Assembly: GCF_001514235.1 (NCBI RefSeq) | Contig: NZ_KQ948928.1 | Span: 452,403 to 516,402, forward strand | Origin: Streptomyces caeruleatus | GTDB lineage: Bacteria > Actinomycetota > Actinomycetes > Streptomycetales > Streptomycetaceae | DNA: 64,000 nt | Direction of reading: 5' to 3' | Shown here: in pieces, positions 17,448 through 25,564 of the stretch | How positions within the stretch are numbered: position 1 is the stretch's first letter | Layout: each line of letters starts with the position of its first letter | Translations under genes and position numbers: made by a program | Notes under the pieces: generated by a model | What the model was told of the DNA's origin: nothing | Databases searched by the model: none | What the model saw: the letters and a program-made list of their open reading frames with translations, nothing else

Positions 17448-18191
17448 TCACGCGCGCGTGGGCACCTTCCGAGCCGCGTGCTCGACCGCGGCGCGTGCCA
17501 GCGCCCGAACGACCGGGTGCGGATGCGAGCCGTCACCGGACAGTTCCGGCTGGAAGAGCGTGGCCAGGAAGAAGGGGTGGCCGGGCAGTTCGGCGATCCG
17601 GACGTGACCCTCCTCGTCGTGCCCGGAGAAGCGCAGCCCGTGCGCACGCAGGGTGTCGAGGTGGCGGGAGGGGCCGTAGGCGCAGAAGTACCGCTCGACG
17701 GTGCGCTCCGAGCCGATCACCGACTCGGCGAGCGTGTCCGGCTCGATCCGGACCACCGCCTCATGGCCGACCAGCGAGCAGGCCAGGGGTTCGATGAGGA
17801 AGTCGTCGGCGTCGGGGTCGTTCTCGGCGTGGGCGACCCGGGTCAGCCCGCACACCTCGCGGGCGTACTCCAGGAGCGCGTGCTGGAAGCCGCCGCAGGT
17901 GCCGAGGAAGGGGATGCCCTCCTCGCGCGCGGTGCTGATCGCGGACAGCACACCCGCCTCGCTGCGGTAAGGGCTGCCCGGCAGCACCCACACGGCGTCG
18001 AAGCCGCGCACCGCCCCGTCGGCGACCGCGTCCTGCGTGGGGATCCAGTAGGCGTCGAGGACGAGCCGGTCGCGTTCGGCGAGGGCGTCCAGCAGAAGTG
18101 GCACCCGCGTGTGCGAGGCGACGTTGGGGGAGCGGTCCCCGACCAGGGCGAGCCTTGCCGGCCTGGCCGTCCGGGCAGCGGTGTTCGTCAT
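17448..18191 (-). CDS. Class-I glutamine amidotransferase-like protein (CTP synthase C-terminal-like)
   Basis: A 247-residue stand-alone GATase-like domain resembling the C-terminal half of CTP synthase. The nucleophile elbow is present (LGTCGGFQH, Cys99), as is the glutamate of the triad (Glu216). The triad histidine is replaced: the usual HPE reads QPE (LFQPEL, residues 214-216). This matches a family labelled CTP synthase C-terminal-region-related protein, whose glutaminase activity is doubtful. It is transcribed divergently from a LysR regulator, which is probably its controller. No synthase partner is nearby. It may bind or hydrolyse a small ligand rather than glutamine. Confidence 0.82.
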   Translation of the reverse strand: MTNTAARTARPARLALVGDRSPNVASHTRVPLLLDALAERDRLVLDAYWIPTQDAVADGAVRGFDAVWVLPGSPYRSEAGVLSAISTAREEGIPFLGTCGGFQHALLEYAREVCGLTRVAHAENDPDADDFLIEPLACSLVGHEAVVRIEPDTLAESVIGSERTVERYFCAYGPSRHLDTLRAHGLRFSGHDEEGHVRIAELPGHPFFLATLFQPELSGDGSHPHPVVRALARAAVEHAARKVPTRA

Positions 18192-18285
18192 GGCCTCATC
18201 CTGGGCGCGCCCCGCACTTCACGTCCAACGATGAATACCGGACCTCCGATAAGCAAAACTGATGTCGTGCGGGATCCTGTGCCGC

Positions 18286-19158
18286 ATGGACCCGCACCTG
18301 CTGCGCACGTACGTCACCGTCGCCCGCCTCGCCTCGTTCTCCGAGGCCGCCCGCGCACTGGGCTACACCCAGTCGGCGGTGTCCCAGCACATCGCCGCGC
18401 TCGAACAGGACCTCGGCGCATCCCTGCTCACCCGTCGCCCCGTCGCGCCCACGGCGGCCGGCGAGCGGCTCCTCGAACACGCGGGCCCGCTGCTCCTCCG
18501 GCTGGAGGCGGCCCGCGCCGACGTCGTACGGATGGCAGCCGCGCCCGACCGCGAACTGAAGTTGGCGACCACGTCGACCGCCCTGGGCCCGCGCGTCCTC
18601 GCCGCGCTCCCGGCCTCCGGCGTCACCCTGCGCGTGCTGCCGCGCGACGAGGTCCCCGCGGCCGTCGCCACCGGCACGGCGGACCTCGGGCTCGTCGACG
18701 GCCTCGCCGCCCCCAGCGACCCGCTGCGACTGCCCGACGTGGCACCGCTGACCACGTACGGCGTCGGGGAGGAGCCGGTCTGCGTGCTTCTGCCCGACAC
18801 CCACCCGCTCGCCGGGCGCGCCGGCCTGCGGCTCGGTGACCTGGCCGACGCCCGCTGGCTCGACGCCCCAGACGCCGGCCTGCCGCTCACCCACCTCCGC
18901 GGCGCGAACGGCGGCCACGGTTTCCGCGCTGCCCTGCGCTACGAGGGCACCGACGTCCGCGCCCTCACCGCCCTGGCCGCGGCAGGCCACGGCCTCACCC
19001 TGCTCCCGCGCTCAGCGGCCGCCGGAGTGCCGCACACGGTCGCCGTACCGCTCACGCGACCGCGCGTCGTACACCGGACAGAACTGGTGTGCGCGGGGGC
19101 GGGCAGGCCCCGGGGAGCGGCGGCCGCCGTCGCGGAGGCGTTGCTCGAAAAAGCCTGA
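18286..19158 (+). CDS. LysR-family transcriptional regulator
   Basis: A 290-residue LysR-type regulator. The N-terminal helix-turn-helix reads MDPHLLRTYVTVARLASFSEAARALGYTQSAVSQHIAALEQ in pieces typical of the family, followed by an effector domain from about residue 90. ATG 18286 is selected because it starts the canonical first helix; a GTG at 18262 would add eight residues. The 94-base gap to the divergent GATase-like gene should contain its operator. The stop codon lies in the first of three 12-bp repeats. Confidence 0.88.
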   Translation: MDPHLLRTYVTVARLASFSEAARALGYTQSAVSQHIAALEQDLGASLLTRRPVAPTAAGERLLEHAGPLLLRLEAARADVVRMAAAPDRELKLATTSTALGPRVLAALPASGVTLRVLPRDEVPAAVATGTADLGLVDGLAAPSDPLRLPDVAPLTTYGVGEEPVCVLLPDTHPLAGRAGLRLGDLADARWLDAPDAGLPLTHLRGANGGHGFRAALRYEGTDVRALTALAAAGHGLTLLPRSAAAGVPHTVAVPLTRPRVVHRTELVCAGAGRPRGAAAAVAEALLEKA

Positions 19159-19185
19159 TCAAGGGCCTGATCAAGGGCCTGATCA
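19156..19185. repeat. Tandem 12-bp repeat TGATCAAGGGCC at the LysR gene end
   Basis: Two full copies (19156-19167 and 19168-19179) and a partial third begin at the stop codon of the LysR gene. Each has a palindromic TGATCA core. Confidence 0.75.
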
Positions 19186-19303
19186 GGCAGTGGTCGCCGT
19201 CCGGAGGCGGAAGGCTGCCCGTTGCTGACCCCCGGTCAGTCTCACTCGATCGTGGCTCGTCGTGCGCCGGTGCGCAGGGTAGTCACCAGCCGGAGGCGAT
19301 CCG

Positions 19304-19909
19304 ATGGAACAGACTGCGTTGCGACCCAAGCCCATGCCAGGTCAGAGCCCCGGCGACGGCAGCAAGCCGGCCCCCGGCGCACGGCGCCCGCACGCCGCGC
19401 CCCACCCGCGCGGCCGACGGCTCACGACCGTGCTGTGCGCCCTGCTGGCCGGGACGGTCCTGGTCCTGTCCGGGGTCGGACTCGGCACGCTGGGGGCCAC
19501 GGTGATCGGCATGAGCAGGCTCGCCGAGTTCCAGCGGCAGGCGGGCCAGCGGGCCGGCGCCCAGGGAAGCCCGGCCGAGTCGGCACACCCCGGCTCCTCC
19601 GCCCCCGCGTCCCCGACACCCGCCTCCTCGCCGGCTCCCGCGGCCGTCGCCACCCTCGGCATCGAGGTCGTGGACGCCAGGAGGCCCGGCGCCCTGGTGG
19701 TCGGCGTCCACGTCCCCGGACCCGGGTACTCGGCCGGCCTGGTCAGGAGCGACGTGATTCTCGCGTTCGCCGAGACACGCGTCGACTCGGCCGCCGACCT
19801 CGCGCGCGCCGTCGCCGAAGCCCGCCCGGGCGACGAGGCGACCCTGACGGTGCGCCATCGCGGCGGCGGCCACCAACAGCTGACCGTGATCCCGGGAGTC
19901 GTCACCTGA
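19304..19909 (+). CDS. Membrane-anchored PDZ-domain protein
   Basis: A 201-residue protein with a cytoplasmic Pro/Arg-rich N-terminus (1-40), one membrane segment (about 41-68, TVLCALLAGTVLVLSGVGLG), a Ser/Ala/Pro linker (80-112) and an extracytoplasmic PDZ domain (about 113-201: GIEVVDARRPGALVVGVHVP, then GYSAGLVRSDVILAFAETRV). It resembles the C-terminal half of HtrA/DegP proteases but has no protease domain. GGAGG lies 8 bases before the ATG. It may act as an adaptor for extracytoplasmic protein quality control; no partner is adjacent. Confidence 0.82.
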   Translation: MEQTALRPKPMPGQSPGDGSKPAPGARRPHAAPHPRGRRLTTVLCALLAGTVLVLSGVGLGTLGATVIGMSRLAEFQRQAGQRAGAQGSPAESAHPGSSAPASPTPASSPAPAAVATLGIEVVDARRPGALVVGVHVPGPGYSAGLVRSDVILAFAETRVDSAADLARAVAEARPGDEATLTVRHRGGGHQQLTVIPGVVT

Positions 19910-19982
19910 CCGCCGGGCGGCCCTTGCGGGAACACGCGAAAACCACTGGTCACGCTCGGCCGACCGGGCCACGATGAGCCCC

Positions 19983-20630
19983 ATGCCGACCACCCTCATC
20001 GCCTTCCTGGGAGCCTGCACCCTCGTCGCCGCCTCGCCGGGACCCAGCACGGTGCTGATCATCAAGCAGTCGCTGCACAGCAGACGCTCCGGCTTCCTGA
20101 CCGTCCTCGGCAACGAGACCGGCGTCTTCATCTGGGGTGTGGTCGCCGCGTTCGGCCTGACCGCGCTGCTGACGGCCTCCGAGGTCGCGTACGACGTGAT
20201 GCGGATCGTCGGCGCGGTCGTCCTCGTCGGCTTCGGCCTCCAGACGCTGCGGCACGCGCGCCGCACGAAGCAGGCGGCAGGCGCGGAGGGGGCGCAGGGC
20301 GCGGAGGAGCCCGTCTGGGAGGGCACGCGGAAGGGCGACTGGGCCTCCTACCGCGGCGGGCTGCTGCTCAACCTCGCCAACCCCAAGGCGGCCGTCTTCG
20401 CCCTGTCCTTCCTCCCGCAGTTCGTCCCGCAGGGCGCCCCGCATCTGCCCGCCATGGTCGGCCTCGCCGCGCTCTGGGCCGTCTACGAGGTCGGGTACTA
20501 CGGCCTGTACGTGTGGTTCGTCGGCCGGATGAAGACCGTGCTGTCCCGCGCGGGTGTGCGCCGGCGCCTGGAACAGGTCTCCGGCGGCGTACTGCTGCTC
20601 CTCGGCGTCCGTATGGCACTGGACAGCTGA
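19983..20630 (+). CDS. LysE/RhtB-family amino-acid or metabolite exporter
   Basis: Integral membrane exporter of 215 residues with about six hydrophobic segments. The family N-terminal signature is SPGPSTVLIIKQSLHSRRSGF, followed by GNETGVFIWGVVAAFGLTAL and LLLNLANPKAAVFALSFLPQF. A cytoplasmic Glu/Gly/Ala-rich loop sits near residue 105. Start ATG 19983 is favoured; ATG 19974 is in frame nine bases earlier. The exported compound is not predictable. Confidence 0.88.
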   Translation: MPTTLIAFLGACTLVAASPGPSTVLIIKQSLHSRRSGFLTVLGNETGVFIWGVVAAFGLTALLTASEVAYDVMRIVGAVVLVGFGLQTLRHARRTKQAAGAEGAQGAEEPVWEGTRKGDWASYRGGLLLNLANPKAAVFALSFLPQFVPQGAPHLPAMVGLAALWAVYEVGYYGLYVWFVGRMKTVLSRAGVRRRLEQVSGGVLLLLGVRMALDS

Positions 20631-20750
20631 CGCCGTGACCGCGGCGGCGTTCCGAAGTCCCGCCGACAAGACCCGTCGACCGGCTCGCGCCGCCCCCTCC
20701 GTCCGGGCAGGATGCTGCCCGTAGCCCTTCACGTGCCCAGGGAGGCCCGG

Positions 20751-21878
20751 ATGACCGGCACCGCACCCGCGCCCTTCACCGCCGACGACTACAGGGCCCG
20801 CAGGGAACGAGCCGCGCGGGCGGCCGCGGACGCCGGCCTCGCCGGACTGCTGGTGGCACCCGGCCCGGACCTGGTGTGGCTCACCGGCTACGCGCCCACC
20901 GCGGAGACCGAGCGGCTCACCCTGCTGGTCCTCGCCCCCGGTCAGGACCCCGTCCTCGTCGTCCCCGCCCTGGAGGCCCCGGACGCCGCGAAGGCCGCCG
21001 GCGCGCCCGGCCTGACCCTGCGCGACTGGACCGACGGCAAGGACCCCTACGCCGCCACCGCCGCCCTGCTCAACACGAGCGGCCGGTTCGGCATCAGCGA
21101 CAACGCCTGGGCGATGCATCTGCTCGCCCTCCAGCGGGCACTGCCCGCCACCACGTACGCCTCCCTCACCGACGCCCTGCCGATTCTCCGCGCGGTCAAG
21201 GACGCGGCGGAGCTGGAGCTGTTGGCGGCCGCGGGTGCGGCCGCTGACGCAACGTTCGAGGAGATCCGGAAGGTTCCCTTCGGCGGGCGCCACGAGTCCG
21301 ACGTCGCCTCCGATCTCGCCGATCTGCTGCGCCGCTTCGGCCACTCCCAGGTCGACTTCACCATCGTCGCCTCCGGTCCCAACGGCGCCAACCCGCACCA
21401 CGAGGTGGGCGACCGGGTCATCCAACGCGGCGACATGGTCGTCCTCGACTTCGGCGGTCTGAAGGACGGCTACGGCTCCGACACTTCCCGTACGGTCCAC
21501 GTCGGCGAACCCACCGACGAGGAACGCCGGGTCCACGACCTCGTACGCGAGGCCCAGGAGGCCGGCTTCCGCGCGGTACGGCCCGGCGTCGCCTGCCAGG
21601 AGGTCGACCGGGCCGCCCGCGCGGTCATCGCCGACGCCGGGTACGGCGAGTACTTCATCCACCGCACCGGGCACGGCATCGGCGTCACCACGCACGAGCC
21701 GCCGTACATGATCGAGGGCGAGGAGCAGCCCCTCGTGCCCGGCATGTGCTTCTCCGTGGAGCCCGGCGTCTATCTGCCCGGCCGTTTCGGAGTGCGCATC
21801 GAGGACATCGTCACCGTCACCGAGGACGGCGGCCGGCGGCTCAACGACACGACCCGCGAGATGGTCATAGTGGACTGA
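20751..21878 (+). CDS. M24-family Xaa-Pro aminopeptidase-like metallopeptidase
   Basis: A 375-residue cytosolic peptidase of the creatinase/prolidase type. The N-terminal half is the creatinase-like domain (LLVAPGPDLVWLTGY). The C-terminal pita-bread domain has the five dinuclear metal ligands: VVLDFGG, GSDTSRT, TGHGIGVTTHE, SVEPGVY and RIEDIV. GGGAGG lies six bases before ATG 20751. It likely removes residues before proline from peptides. The next gene begins within 5-62 bases, so co-transcription is probable. Confidence 0.92.
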   Translation: MTGTAPAPFTADDYRARRERAARAAADAGLAGLLVAPGPDLVWLTGYAPTAETERLTLLVLAPGQDPVLVVPALEAPDAAKAAGAPGLTLRDWTDGKDPYAATAALLNTSGRFGISDNAWAMHLLALQRALPATTYASLTDALPILRAVKDAAELELLAAAGAAADATFEEIRKVPFGGRHESDVASDLADLLRRFGHSQVDFTIVASGPNGANPHHEVGDRVIQRGDMVVLDFGGLKDGYGSDTSRTVHVGEPTDEERRVHDLVREAQEAGFRAVRPGVACQEVDRAARAVIADAGYGEYFIHRTGHGIGVTTHEPPYMIEGEEQPLVPGMCFSVEPGVYLPGRFGVRIEDIVTVTEDGGRRLNDTTREMVIVD

Positions 21879-21939
21879 CCCGGTGACCGGCACCGGAGCG
21901 AGGAGCCCCCGTAGACCCCCGAGCGACAACGGCGCGACC

Positions 21940-22887
21940 ATGACCCAGGCACCGACACCCACCGCGGACACCGTCCGCCGACTGGTCCGTTCCCTGCTCA
22001 AGAACGGCGTGGACGACTCGGCCGGACCCGAGGTCCGGCCCGCCGCGCCGGGCGCCGAGCCCGCCACCTGGCTGGTCGGCACCCGCCATGTGCTGCGCCT
22101 GGCCCCCGACCGGGGGGCCGCCGTGCGGCAGCGCCGCGAGCTGCGGCTGCGTGACCTCGTCCGCCCGCATGTGCCGGTCACCGTGCCGACGAGCGTCGCG
22201 CACGGCGAGTGGGCGCCCGGGCTGTCCTACACCCTGGACACCAAGGTGCCCGGCGGGGCCGGTGGGGAGCACGACGTGTCCGCCCTCGGCGAGGCCGACC
22301 TGGCCGGGCTGCTCACGGGGCTGCGCGAGGTGCCGGCACGGCAGGCCGAGACGCTCGGTGTGCCGCGCACCGCACCGCGCTCCCTGGAGGCCCTGCGCCG
22401 CGCGGCCGAACGCCCCGCCGCGCGCCTCGCCGAGGCCGACGAGTTCGACGCCGCCCGGCTGCGCCAGCTCACCCAGCCGGGCGCCGGCCAGCTCGCCGCC
22501 CAGCCCGGCACCGCCGTCCTCGTCCACCACGCCCTCACCGGCGACCACCTCGTCGTCAGCGCCGACGGCCGGGTGCGCGGCGTCCTCGGCTGGGCCGACA
22601 CCGTCCTCGGCGACCCCGCCGAGGACATCGCGGGCCTCGCCCTCGCCGTCGGCTCCCCGGCCGCCGTCCGCGCCGCCACCCTCGCCGGCTACGGCGCCCG
22701 CCCCTGCCTGCGCGGCCTCTGGCTCGCCCGCTGCGACGCGCTCGTCCGCCTCGCGGACCGCCTCGACGGCAAGGGCGAGACGCCGCTCCCCCTGCTGAGG
22801 GTGCAGCTGAGGCACGCGTGGGAGGCGATCCTGCTGGAGCGGGTGACCGAGTTCAGGGAGGACGACGACGGGGCCGACGAGCTCTAG
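21940..22887 (+). CDS. Aminoglycoside-phosphotransferase-fold protein lacking catalytic Asp residues
   Basis: A 315-residue protein with the APH/choline-kinase fold but an altered active site. The catalytic loop normally reads HGD....N; here it is VHHALTGDHLVV (about 195-206), with no aspartate in the HxD position. The metal-binding LDW/IDW motif reads LGWADTVLGDPAEDIAGLA (216 onward), so that aspartate is glycine. The rest of the family signature is intact, which suggests a selected pseudokinase or binding protein rather than random decay. ATG 21940 is used; GTG 21883, five bases after the previous stop, is an alternative. It converges on treZ, raising a possible link to maltose or trehalose metabolism. 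Confidence 0.78.
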   Translation: MTQAPTPTADTVRRLVRSLLKNGVDDSAGPEVRPAAPGAEPATWLVGTRHVLRLAPDRGAAVRQRRELRLRDLVRPHVPVTVPTSVAHGEWAPGLSYTLDTKVPGGAGGEHDVSALGEADLAGLLTGLREVPARQAETLGVPRTAPRSLEALRRAAERPAARLAEADEFDAARLRQLTQPGAGQLAAQPGTAVLVHHALTGDHLVVSADGRVRGVLGWADTVLGDPAEDIAGLALAVGSPAAVRAATLAGYGARPCLRGLWLARCDALVRLADRLDGKGETPLPLLRVQLRHAWEAILLERVTEFREDDDGADEL

Positions 22888-22943
22888 GGAGTGTTCTTGA
22901 AGTCCCGCACAGCACCCGGCCCGCTCGGCAGTGCCCGCCCCGC

Positions 22944-24689
22944 TCAGCCCTGCAACAGCACCACGCCCGACTCCCCGGGCACATGGAGCACCCCGTCCGC
23001 ACCCGGCGCCTCCACCGGCTCCCACGCCGCCAGTACGGTGGCCCGGCGCGGCCCCAGCGGGATGGCAGCCGCCTCCTTGGCGAGGTTGACGGCCACCCTT
23101 ACGTCACCGCGGCGGAAGGCGAGCCAGCGCTCCCGCTCGTCGTAGGCCACCTTCGTGTCGGCGAGGTCCGGATCGGTGAGGTCGGGCTGCTCGTGGCGCA
23201 GGGCGATGAGACGGCGGTACCAGTCCAGCACGCGCGCGTGAGGCTCGCCGTCGAGCTCGGACCAGTCGAGGCAGGAGCGGTCCCGGGTCGCCGGGTCCTG
23301 CGGGTCGGGCACGTCCTCCTCGGCCCAGCCGTGCTCCGCGAACTCCCGCCGCCTGCCGCGCCGTACGGCCTGAGCGAGCTCCGGATCGGTGTGGTCGGTG
23401 AAGAACTGCCAGGGCGTGCCCGCTGCCCATTCCTCGCCCATGAACAGCATCGGCGTGAACGGCGCGGTCAGCGTCAGCGTGGCGGCGCAGGCCAGCAGGC
23501 CGGGGGAGAGCAGGGCGGCGAGCCGGTCGCCCTGGGCACGGTTGCCGACCTGGTCGTGGGTCTGGCCGTACCCCAGGAGGCGGTGCGCCGCCACGCGCGT
23601 ACGGTCCAGCGGGCGTCCGTGGCTCCGGCCTCGGAAGCTCGAGTACGTGCCGTCGTGGAAGTAGCCGCCGGTGAGGGTCTTGGCGAGGCCTGCCATGGGG
23701 GCGCGCGCGAAGTCGGCGTAGTAGCCCTGGGACTCGCCGGTCAGCGCGGTGTGCAGGGTGTGGTGGAAGTCGTCGTTCCACTGCGCGTGCAGACCGAGGC
23801 CGCCCTCCTCGCGCGCGGCGATGAGCCGGGGGTCGTTCAGGTCCGACTCGGCGAACAGGGGCAGCGGCCGGCCGAGGTCGGCGGAGAGGGCGTCGACGGC
23901 CGTCGACAGCTCCTCCAGGAAGTGGCACGCGCGTGTGTCCTTCAGCGCGTGCACCGCGTCCAGACGCAGCCCGTCGAGCCGGTAGTCCCGCAGCCAGGCC
24001 AGCGAGCTCTCCAGGAGGTACGCCCGCACCTCGTCGGAGCCGGGCGCGTCCAGGTTGACGGCCGAGCCCCAGGGGGTGTGGTGCTTGTCCGTGAGGTACG
24101 GGCCGAAGGCGGGCAGATAGTTCCCGGACGGGCCGAAGTGGTTGTGCACCACGTCCAGGACCACGCCCAGGCCCAGCCCGTGCGCCCGGTCGACAAAGCG
24201 CTTCAGCGCCTCGGGGCCGCCGTACGGCTCGTGCACGGCCCACAGCGAGACGCCCTCGTAGCCCCAGCCGTGCCGGCCGGGGAAGGGGCACAGCGGCATC
24301 AACTCGACGTGGGTGACACCGAGTTCGACGAGATGCCCGAGCCGCTCGGCTGCCGCGTCCAGCGTGCCCTCACGCGTGTACGTGCCCACATGCAGCTCGT
24401 ACAGCACCGCGCCGGGCAACGGCCGCCCCGCCCATTCGGCGCGCCACTCGAACCGCCCGTGGTCGACGACCGCGCTCAGCCCGTCCGGGCCGTCCGGCTG
24501 CCGGCGCGAGCGCGGATCGGGCAGCACGGGGCCGTCGTCGAGCGCGAAGCCGTACCGCGTCCCGTCCCGCGCCTCCGCCTCCCCCCGCCACCATCCATCG
24601 CGATCGGGATCGCGCTCCAACGCGCGCGTGGCGCCCTCGCAATGGAGCGTCACACGGCCGGCCTGCGGTGCCCACACCTCGAACTGCAC
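22944..24689 (-). CDS. treZ: Malto-oligosyltrehalose trehalohydrolase
   Basis: GH13 enzyme of 581 residues that releases trehalose from maltooligosyltrehalose. It has the N-terminal beta domain (MQFEVWAPQAGRVTLH), then the (beta/alpha)8 barrel: LDVVHNHFGPSGNYL, nucleophile Asp in DGLRLDAVHAL, acid/base Glu in LFAESDLND and transition-state Asp in QTHDQVGNRAQGDR. GTG 24689 is preceded by GGGG at a proper distance. It partners TreY (29024-31387). The gene stands alone, separated from treY by the M14/SSI island. Two ACGCGCGCGT palindromes fall inside it. Confidence 0.96.
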   Translation of the reverse strand: MQFEVWAPQAGRVTLHCEGATRALERDPDRDGWWRGEAEARDGTRYGFALDDGPVLPDPRSRRQPDGPDGLSAVVDHGRFEWRAEWAGRPLPGAVLYELHVGTYTREGTLDAAAERLGHLVELGVTHVELMPLCPFPGRHGWGYEGVSLWAVHEPYGGPEALKRFVDRAHGLGLGVVLDVVHNHFGPSGNYLPAFGPYLTDKHHTPWGSAVNLDAPGSDEVRAYLLESSLAWLRDYRLDGLRLDAVHALKDTRACHFLEELSTAVDALSADLGRPLPLFAESDLNDPRLIAAREEGGLGLHAQWNDDFHHTLHTALTGESQGYYADFARAPMAGLAKTLTGGYFHDGTYSSFRGRSHGRPLDRTRVAAHRLLGYGQTHDQVGNRAQGDRLAALLSPGLLACAATLTLTAPFTPMLFMGEEWAAGTPWQFFTDHTDPELAQAVRRGRRREFAEHGWAEEDVPDPQDPATRDRSCLDWSELDGEPHARVLDWYRRLIALRHEQPDLTDPDLADTKVAYDERERWLAFRRGDVRVAVNLAKEAAAIPLGPRRATVLAAWEPVEAPGADGVLHVPGESGVVLLQG

Positions 24690-24874
24690 GGACGGTTCCC
24701 CTTCGTCTGCTCACCGTGATGTAGCCCGTCCATGGTGCTTCAAACGAGATCAATCCGCTTTTGAATCTTCCCTTTTGCGGCAGGTGTCGCGACCGGTCCT
24801 GTCGATCACGCGCGCGTGGTGGCCGTTTCCCCGTTTTCTGGACACCGGGAGTTCGCTGACCGACAATCAGCGAC

Positions 24875-25426
24875 GTGACGTCGTCATTCGAGTTCAACAC
24901 GTACCCCGCGCGGCTTTCCGACGTGGAGCGCGACAAGGCGCTGAAGGTGCTCCGTGACGGCGTCGCCATGGGCCGGCTGTCACACGACACGTTCGTGCGG
25001 CGCATGGAGATCGCGCTCTCCGCCCGCCGCGCCGACGAGCTCGCCGCACTCACCGCCGACCTGCCCTCCGAGAGCCGTCTGTCGCGTCTGGTGTTCGGCA
25101 CCGTCGAGGCGGTCTCCGGCTTCACCGTACGGCTGCGCCGGGCATGGCAGGCCGAACGGCTGCCCAAGCTGCTGCTGCCCCACCCCTCGGCCGGCCACCC
25201 GCTGCGCATCGGCCGCGACCCCCTCAACGGGTTGCGGCTGACCCACGAGACGGTCTCCCGGGTGCACGCCGAACTGAGTCACCAGGGCGGCCTGTGGGTC
25301 CTGCGCGACCTCGGCTCCACCAACGGCACCACGGTGAACGGCCGCCGCGTCATCGGTGCCGTCGTGGTCCGCGAGGGCGACCAGGTCGGCTTCGGCCGGA
25401 TGTCGTTCCGGCTCGCCGCGAACTGA
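24875..25426 (+). CDS. DUF1707/FHA-domain protein
   Basis: A 183-residue cytosolic protein. An N-terminal DUF1707 (SHOCT-like) motif (about 12-60: RLSDVERDKALKVLRDGVAM, then GRLSHDTFVRRMEIAL) is followed by a C-terminal FHA domain (about 108-183) with the phosphothreonine-binding pattern RIGRDPLNGLRL, SRVHAEL and LGSTNGTTVNG. It probably reads Ser/Thr-kinase signals. GTG 24875 has no clear ribosome site. No kinase gene is in the window. Confidence 0.87.
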   Translation: MTSSFEFNTYPARLSDVERDKALKVLRDGVAMGRLSHDTFVRRMEIALSARRADELAALTADLPSESRLSRLVFGTVEAVSGFTVRLRRAWQAERLPKLLLPHPSAGHPLRIGRDPLNGLRLTHETVSRVHAELSHQGGLWVLRDLGSTNGTTVNGRRVIGAVVVREGDQVGFGRMSFRLAAN

Positions 25427-25462
25427 GCCCGGCCGCTGCTCTGGCCTGCCCCTTGGTTGAAG

Positions 25463-25510
25463 TGTTGACTCAAGTCCCTTTGCCCTCTGTGGTGTTGACG
25501 TGGTCGTCAA
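25463..25510. promoter_or_regulatory. TTGAC/GTCAA palindromes before the M14-SSI operon
   Basis: TTGACTCAA (25465-25473) and GTTGAC (25494-25499) facing GTCAAC (25505-25510) form two related inverted repeats about 30 bases apart, 55-100 bases before the M14 start. They look like operator half-sites and overlap possible TTGACT and TTGACG -35 elements. Confidence 0.4.
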
Positions 25511-25564
25511 CTCGTGACTGACTGTGCGTACACCATGCACATCAGGTGAACCGACGGCACCGCA

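Noticed and set aside
19304..19909. HtrA-type protease
   Set aside because: Only a PDZ domain follows the membrane segment; there is no trypsin-like catalytic domain.
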